Shown: in pieces, positions 61,491-64,000 of the stretch | How the letters are laid out: each line of letters starts with the position of its first letter | Numbering within the stretch: position 1 is the stretch's first letter | Assembly: GCF_027107535.1 (NCBI RefSeq) | Contig: NZ_CP114283.1 | Location: 8,494,001 to 8,558,000 of the forward strand | Direction: 5' to 3' | Source: Streptomyces aurantiacus | GTDB lineage: Bacteria > Actinomycetota > Actinomycetes > Streptomycetales > Streptomycetaceae | Length of the DNA stretch: 64,000 nucleotides | The notes under the pieces: generated by a model | Told to the model about the DNA's origin: nothing | What the model saw: the letters and a program-made list of their open reading frames with translations, nothing else | Databases searched by the model: none | Made by a program: the position numbers and the translations under genes

Positions 61491-62723
61491 TCAGGTGGCC
61501 GTGACCGCCGACAGGCGGTGGACATCGCGCGCCGAGCCCGTGACGCCCGACAGGAAACCCTGGGCGCGCGGTGAGGCGCTCTCGGTGAGCCAGGCCGGGT
61601 CGATGTCGCAGACGGCGACCTTGACCTCGGTACCGGCCAGCGCGAGCGGAAGCGTGTGCACGACCGTCGACGGGAAGCTCAGGATCGTACGGCCGATGGG
61701 GCCCCGCCTGGCGATCAGTTCGAGGGGGAGGTCCGGCCGGACGATCTCCAGGCCGGTCTCGACGGCCAGCCGGTGCAGTTTCTCCGGGCTCTCCCTGCGG
61801 TGGGCGAAGTACCGGGTGGCGCCGTGGGTGGCGGCCAGCCCCCGCACCGCTTCGAGATACCGGTCGGGGTCCACCACCCCTGTCTCCACCAGGGACGTCC
61901 CGACCAGGTCGGCGCCCTTCGTGATGCGGGGAGGGCCGAACCGGGCCCGGGTCCAGGCGAAGTCGTTGGCCGTGATGGTGACGCCCTCGGGCTTCTCGGT
62001 GATCGGCATGGAGGAGAAGACCTCCACCCGCCGTCCGGTGCCGGGGGTGAGCCGGCGACGGGCCCGGGCCGAGACCGGCGCGAAGACCAGGTCCCGGGCT
62101 CCCGGACGCCCGCCGCGCCGGTGCCACCGCACCAGCCGTTCACCCCGGGCGAGCTGGGCGACGAACTCCATGGTCGCGGTCCCGTCGTCCACGACGACGA
62201 GATCGCGGGCACCGGTGATGTTCAGCAGCAGCTGCACGTACCGCGAGAAGGGGTCACCCATCACGATGCGCCGCGCGCGCCGCAGCAGGGGCGCGAGCCC
62301 GCCGACCGTGTGGAAGGGCGCGGTCGCACCGCCCCGCGCCTCCTCCCACCGCACCGCGTAGCCCTCGTCGCGGGCCAGCTCGGCCATGCGCCTGAGCTGG
62401 CCGCGGGTCATCGGGTCGGTGGGCGACAGGACGACGAGGGTGAGCCCGGCCCCTGCCTCGCCGGGCCTGGCCCCGCCGGACCTGCCGGACCTGCCCGCCC
62501 CGCCCGGCTTTCCGGACCGGCCGAACCTGCCGGTTCCGCCGGGCCTGCCGGCCCCCAGTTCCGGGCCCGGGAGGCCGGGGGTCTCGCCCGTGATCCTGAG
62601 GGCGGCCGCCCTCAGGGCGTGCGCGTGCGCCCACTCCAGGACGTTCAGGAGCTGCACCGGGCTCTCGACGAAAGCCAGGGTGGCGGGTGACTGGGGGCCG
62701 GTGGACCCGGCGCGGGGACTCAT
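61491..62723 (-). CDS. Polysialyltransferase-like protein (GT52-type)
   Basis: 410 residues. It begins with the family strand TLAFVESPVQLLNVLEW (SPxQ motif), continues with LVVVDDGTATMEFV and a C-terminal donor-site region (YFAHRRESPEKL, PLELIARRGPIGRTILSFPSTVVHTLPLAL). These match the bacterial alpha-2,8-polysialyltransferase/LOS sialyltransferase fold. A Gly/Arg-rich tripeptide-like insertion (about 57-93) sits between the first strands. With neuB next to it, it probably transfers a nonulosonic acid onto a cell-wall glycopolymer (inference). Confidence 0.82.
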   Translation of the reverse strand: MSPRAGSTGPQSPATLAFVESPVQLLNVLEWAHAHALRAAALRITGETPGLPGPELGAGRPGGTGRFGRSGKPGGAGRSGRSGGARPGEAGAGLTLVVLSPTDPMTRGQLRRMAELARDEGYAVRWEEARGGATAPFHTVGGLAPLLRRARRIVMGDPFSRYVQLLLNITGARDLVVVDDGTATMEFVAQLARGERLVRWHRRGGRPGARDLVFAPVSARARRRLTPGTGRRVEVFSSMPITEKPEGVTITANDFAWTRARFGPPRITKGADLVGTSLVETGVVDPDRYLEAVRGLAATHGATRYFAHRRESPEKLHRLAVETGLEIVRPDLPLELIARRGPIGRTILSFPSTVVHTLPLALAGTEVKVAVCDIDPAWLTESASPRAQGFLSGVTGSARDVHRLSAVTAT

Positions 62724-62770
62724 CGACGTACGACCGTCGCTTCCCTGGACTCGGAAGGGGTGGGAGTGGC

Positions 62771-63709
62771 TCAGACCGCGACCGGCTCGCCTGCGGCCGC
62801 CGCGATCTCGGCCTCGGCGACGACGCCCGAGACGCGGCGCAGCTTCTTCATCGGGCCCAGCTCGGACTCGTAGACCTTCTTGACGCCGTCGCCGAGGGAG
62901 GCCTCGATGGTGCGGATGTCGCGGACGAGGCGGGTCAGGCCCTGCGGCTCGACCGAGGCGGCCTGGTCGGAGCCCCACATGGCGCGGTCGAGGGTGATGT
63001 GGCGCTCGACGAAGGTGGCGCCGAGGGCGACGGCGGCGAGCGTGGTCTGCAGGCCCGTCTCGTGGCCGGAGTAGCCGATCGGGACGTTCGGGAACTCGGC
63101 CTGGAGGGTGTTGATGACGCGGAGGTTGAGCTCCTCGGCCTTGGCCGGGTACGTCGAGGTGGCGTGGCACAGCAGGATGTTCTCGCTGCCCAGTACCTCG
63201 ACGGCGTGCCGGATCTGCTTCGGCGTCGACATGCCGGTGGAGAGGATGACCGTGCGGTGGGTGGAGCGCAGCGCGCGCAGCAGCTCGTCGTCGGTGAGGG
63301 ACGCGGACGCGACCTTGTGGGCCGGGACGTCGAACTTCTCCAGGAAGGCGACGGCCTCGGTGTCCCACGGGGAGGCGAACCAGGCGATGTTCTTGCTCTT
63401 GGAGTACTCGTCGATCTGGCGGTACTCGTCCTCGCCGAACTCCACGCGGTGGCGGTAGTCGATGTAGGTCATACGGCCCCAGGGGGTGTCGCGCTCGATG
63501 TCCCACTGGTCGCGCGGGGTGCAGATCTCCGGGGTGCGCTTCTGGAACTTCACGGCGTCGCAGCCGGCCTCGGCGGCCGCGTCGATCAGCTTGAACGCGT
63601 TCTCGAGGTCGCCGTTGTGGTTGATGCCGATCTCACCGACGACGTAGACGGGGTGACCCGGGCCGGCGGTCTTCGAACCGAACGTGCGCAGACGGGAGTT
63701 GGTGCTCAT
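62771..63709 (-). CDS. neuB: NeuB-family nonulosonate synthase without SAF domain
   Basis: Condenses phosphoenolpyruvate with a hexose or N-acetylhexosamine to a nine-carbon sugar acid. 312 residues, TIM barrel only: VVGEIGINHNGDLENAFKLI, AVKFQKRTPEICTP, FASPWDTEAVAFLEKF, LCHATSTYPAKAEELNLR, IGYSGHETG, VERHITLDR. The C-terminal antifreeze-like (SAF) domain, about 60 residues in Neisseria NeuB, is absent. In S. coelicolor the corresponding gene is linked to a Kdn-containing teichulosonic acid. The cluster order on this strand is HAD domain, neuB, transferase. Confidence 0.9.
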   Translation of the reverse strand: MSTNSRLRTFGSKTAGPGHPVYVVGEIGINHNGDLENAFKLIDAAAEAGCDAVKFQKRTPEICTPRDQWDIERDTPWGRMTYIDYRHRVEFGEDEYRQIDEYSKSKNIAWFASPWDTEAVAFLEKFDVPAHKVASASLTDDELLRALRSTHRTVILSTGMSTPKQIRHAVEVLGSENILLCHATSTYPAKAEELNLRVINTLQAEFPNVPIGYSGHETGLQTTLAAVALGATFVERHITLDRAMWGSDQAASVEPQGLTRLVRDIRTIEASLGDGVKKVYESELGPMKKLRRVSGVVAEAEIAAAAGEPVAV

Positions 63710-63723
63710 GGTGAGGAAGTTCC

Positions 63724-64000
63724 TTACTTGTCGAGGGAGTCGAGAGAGGGGCCGAGGATCCAGCTGGCGATCTCTCGGATCGCGCCGTCGCCACCGGGGA
63801 CGGTGGTGACCGCGCGTGCGGCGCCGCGTACGACGTCGTGGGCGCTCGCGACCGCCACGGGCCAGCCGGCGAGGGCGAAGCACGGGAGGTCGTTGACGTC
63901 GTTGCCGACGTAGAGCACGCGCTCGGGCGCGATGCCCTGTTCCTCGCACCACTGCTTCAGCGCGAGGTCTTTCCGGTCGATGCCGTGCAGCACGGGGATC
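63724..64000 (-). CDS. C-terminal HAD/KdsC-like phosphatase domain, partial
   Basis: Only the last roughly 92 residues are in the window and the reading frame is open at base 64000. HAD-family motifs: KDLALKQWCEEQ and VLYVGNDVNDLPCFALAGWPVAVASAH (motif III/IV Asp pair), then PGGDGAIREIASWIL. In nonulosonate clusters this is the 9-phosphate phosphatase, or the C-terminal half of a cytidylyltransferase-phosphatase fusion. 14 bases upstream of neuB, same operon. Confidence 0.82.
   Translation of the reverse strand, partial: IPVLHGIDRKDLALKQWCEEQGIAPERVLYVGNDVNDLPCFALAGWPVAVASAHDVVRGAARAVTTVPGGDGAIREIASWILGPSLDSLDK

Overview
The window is about 72 % G+C actinobacterial chromosome, with GTG and TTG starts, strong third-position GC bias and Streptomyces-type families throughout (AfsQ1/AfsQ2/SigQ, AccA2, PccB with a small epsilon subunit, a CSG-type histidine ammonia-lyase, LAxTG sortase substrates). 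Gene order matches, from memory, the Streptomyces coelicolor core segment around SCO4880-SCO4932. I see no tRNA, rRNA, CRISPR, insertion sequence or prophage. About 60 genes are supported; the first (protease) and the last (HAD-type domain) run off the window.

Region 1 (1-13.6 kb) holds envelope and housekeeping genes: a subtilase, a MacB-like ABC exporter pair, an L,D-transpeptidase lipoprotein, a small sortase substrate, a DEAD-box helicase, a cold-shock protein, hutH, a GAF-GGDEF protein and an enoyl-CoA hydratase. Region 2 (13.6-26.5 kb) has adenylate cyclase, BirA, the acyl-CoA carboxylase genes pccB and pccE plus accA2 (BirA would biotinylate AccA2), a GDSL hydrolase with a palindromic operator, Maf, TetR and DeoR regulators and an LpdA-like flavoprotein without the redox disulfide.

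Region 3 (27-61 kb) is dominated by nucleoside uptake and catabolism. Two BMP-type lipoproteins and a coupled ABC transporter import nucleosides. Cdd and Add deaminate them, a purine nucleoside phosphorylase and DeoA cleave them, a phosphohexomutase-family protein probably acts as phosphopentomutase, DeoC splits deoxyribose-5-phosphate, and two adjacent aldehyde dehydrogenase-type genes follow; a uridine-kinase-like gene lies nearby. Six of these transcription units carry the same promoter-embedded palindrome, CTACGCGCGTAG (four perfect copies, two with an identical altered arm). This defines a local regulon whose regulator I cannot name. Several of the units look leaderless.

Embedded in region 3 is the signalling cluster sigQ / afsQ1-afsQ2-lipoprotein, with tandem AfsQ1-type boxes, and a second ECF sigma gene (SnoaL-tailed) preceded by a RecA-independent (PafBC-type) DNA-damage promoter motif. 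Region 4 (61.5-64 kb) begins a nonulosonic-acid surface-polymer cluster: a polysialyltransferase-like protein, a NeuB-type synthase without its C-terminal SAF domain, and the end of a HAD-type domain.
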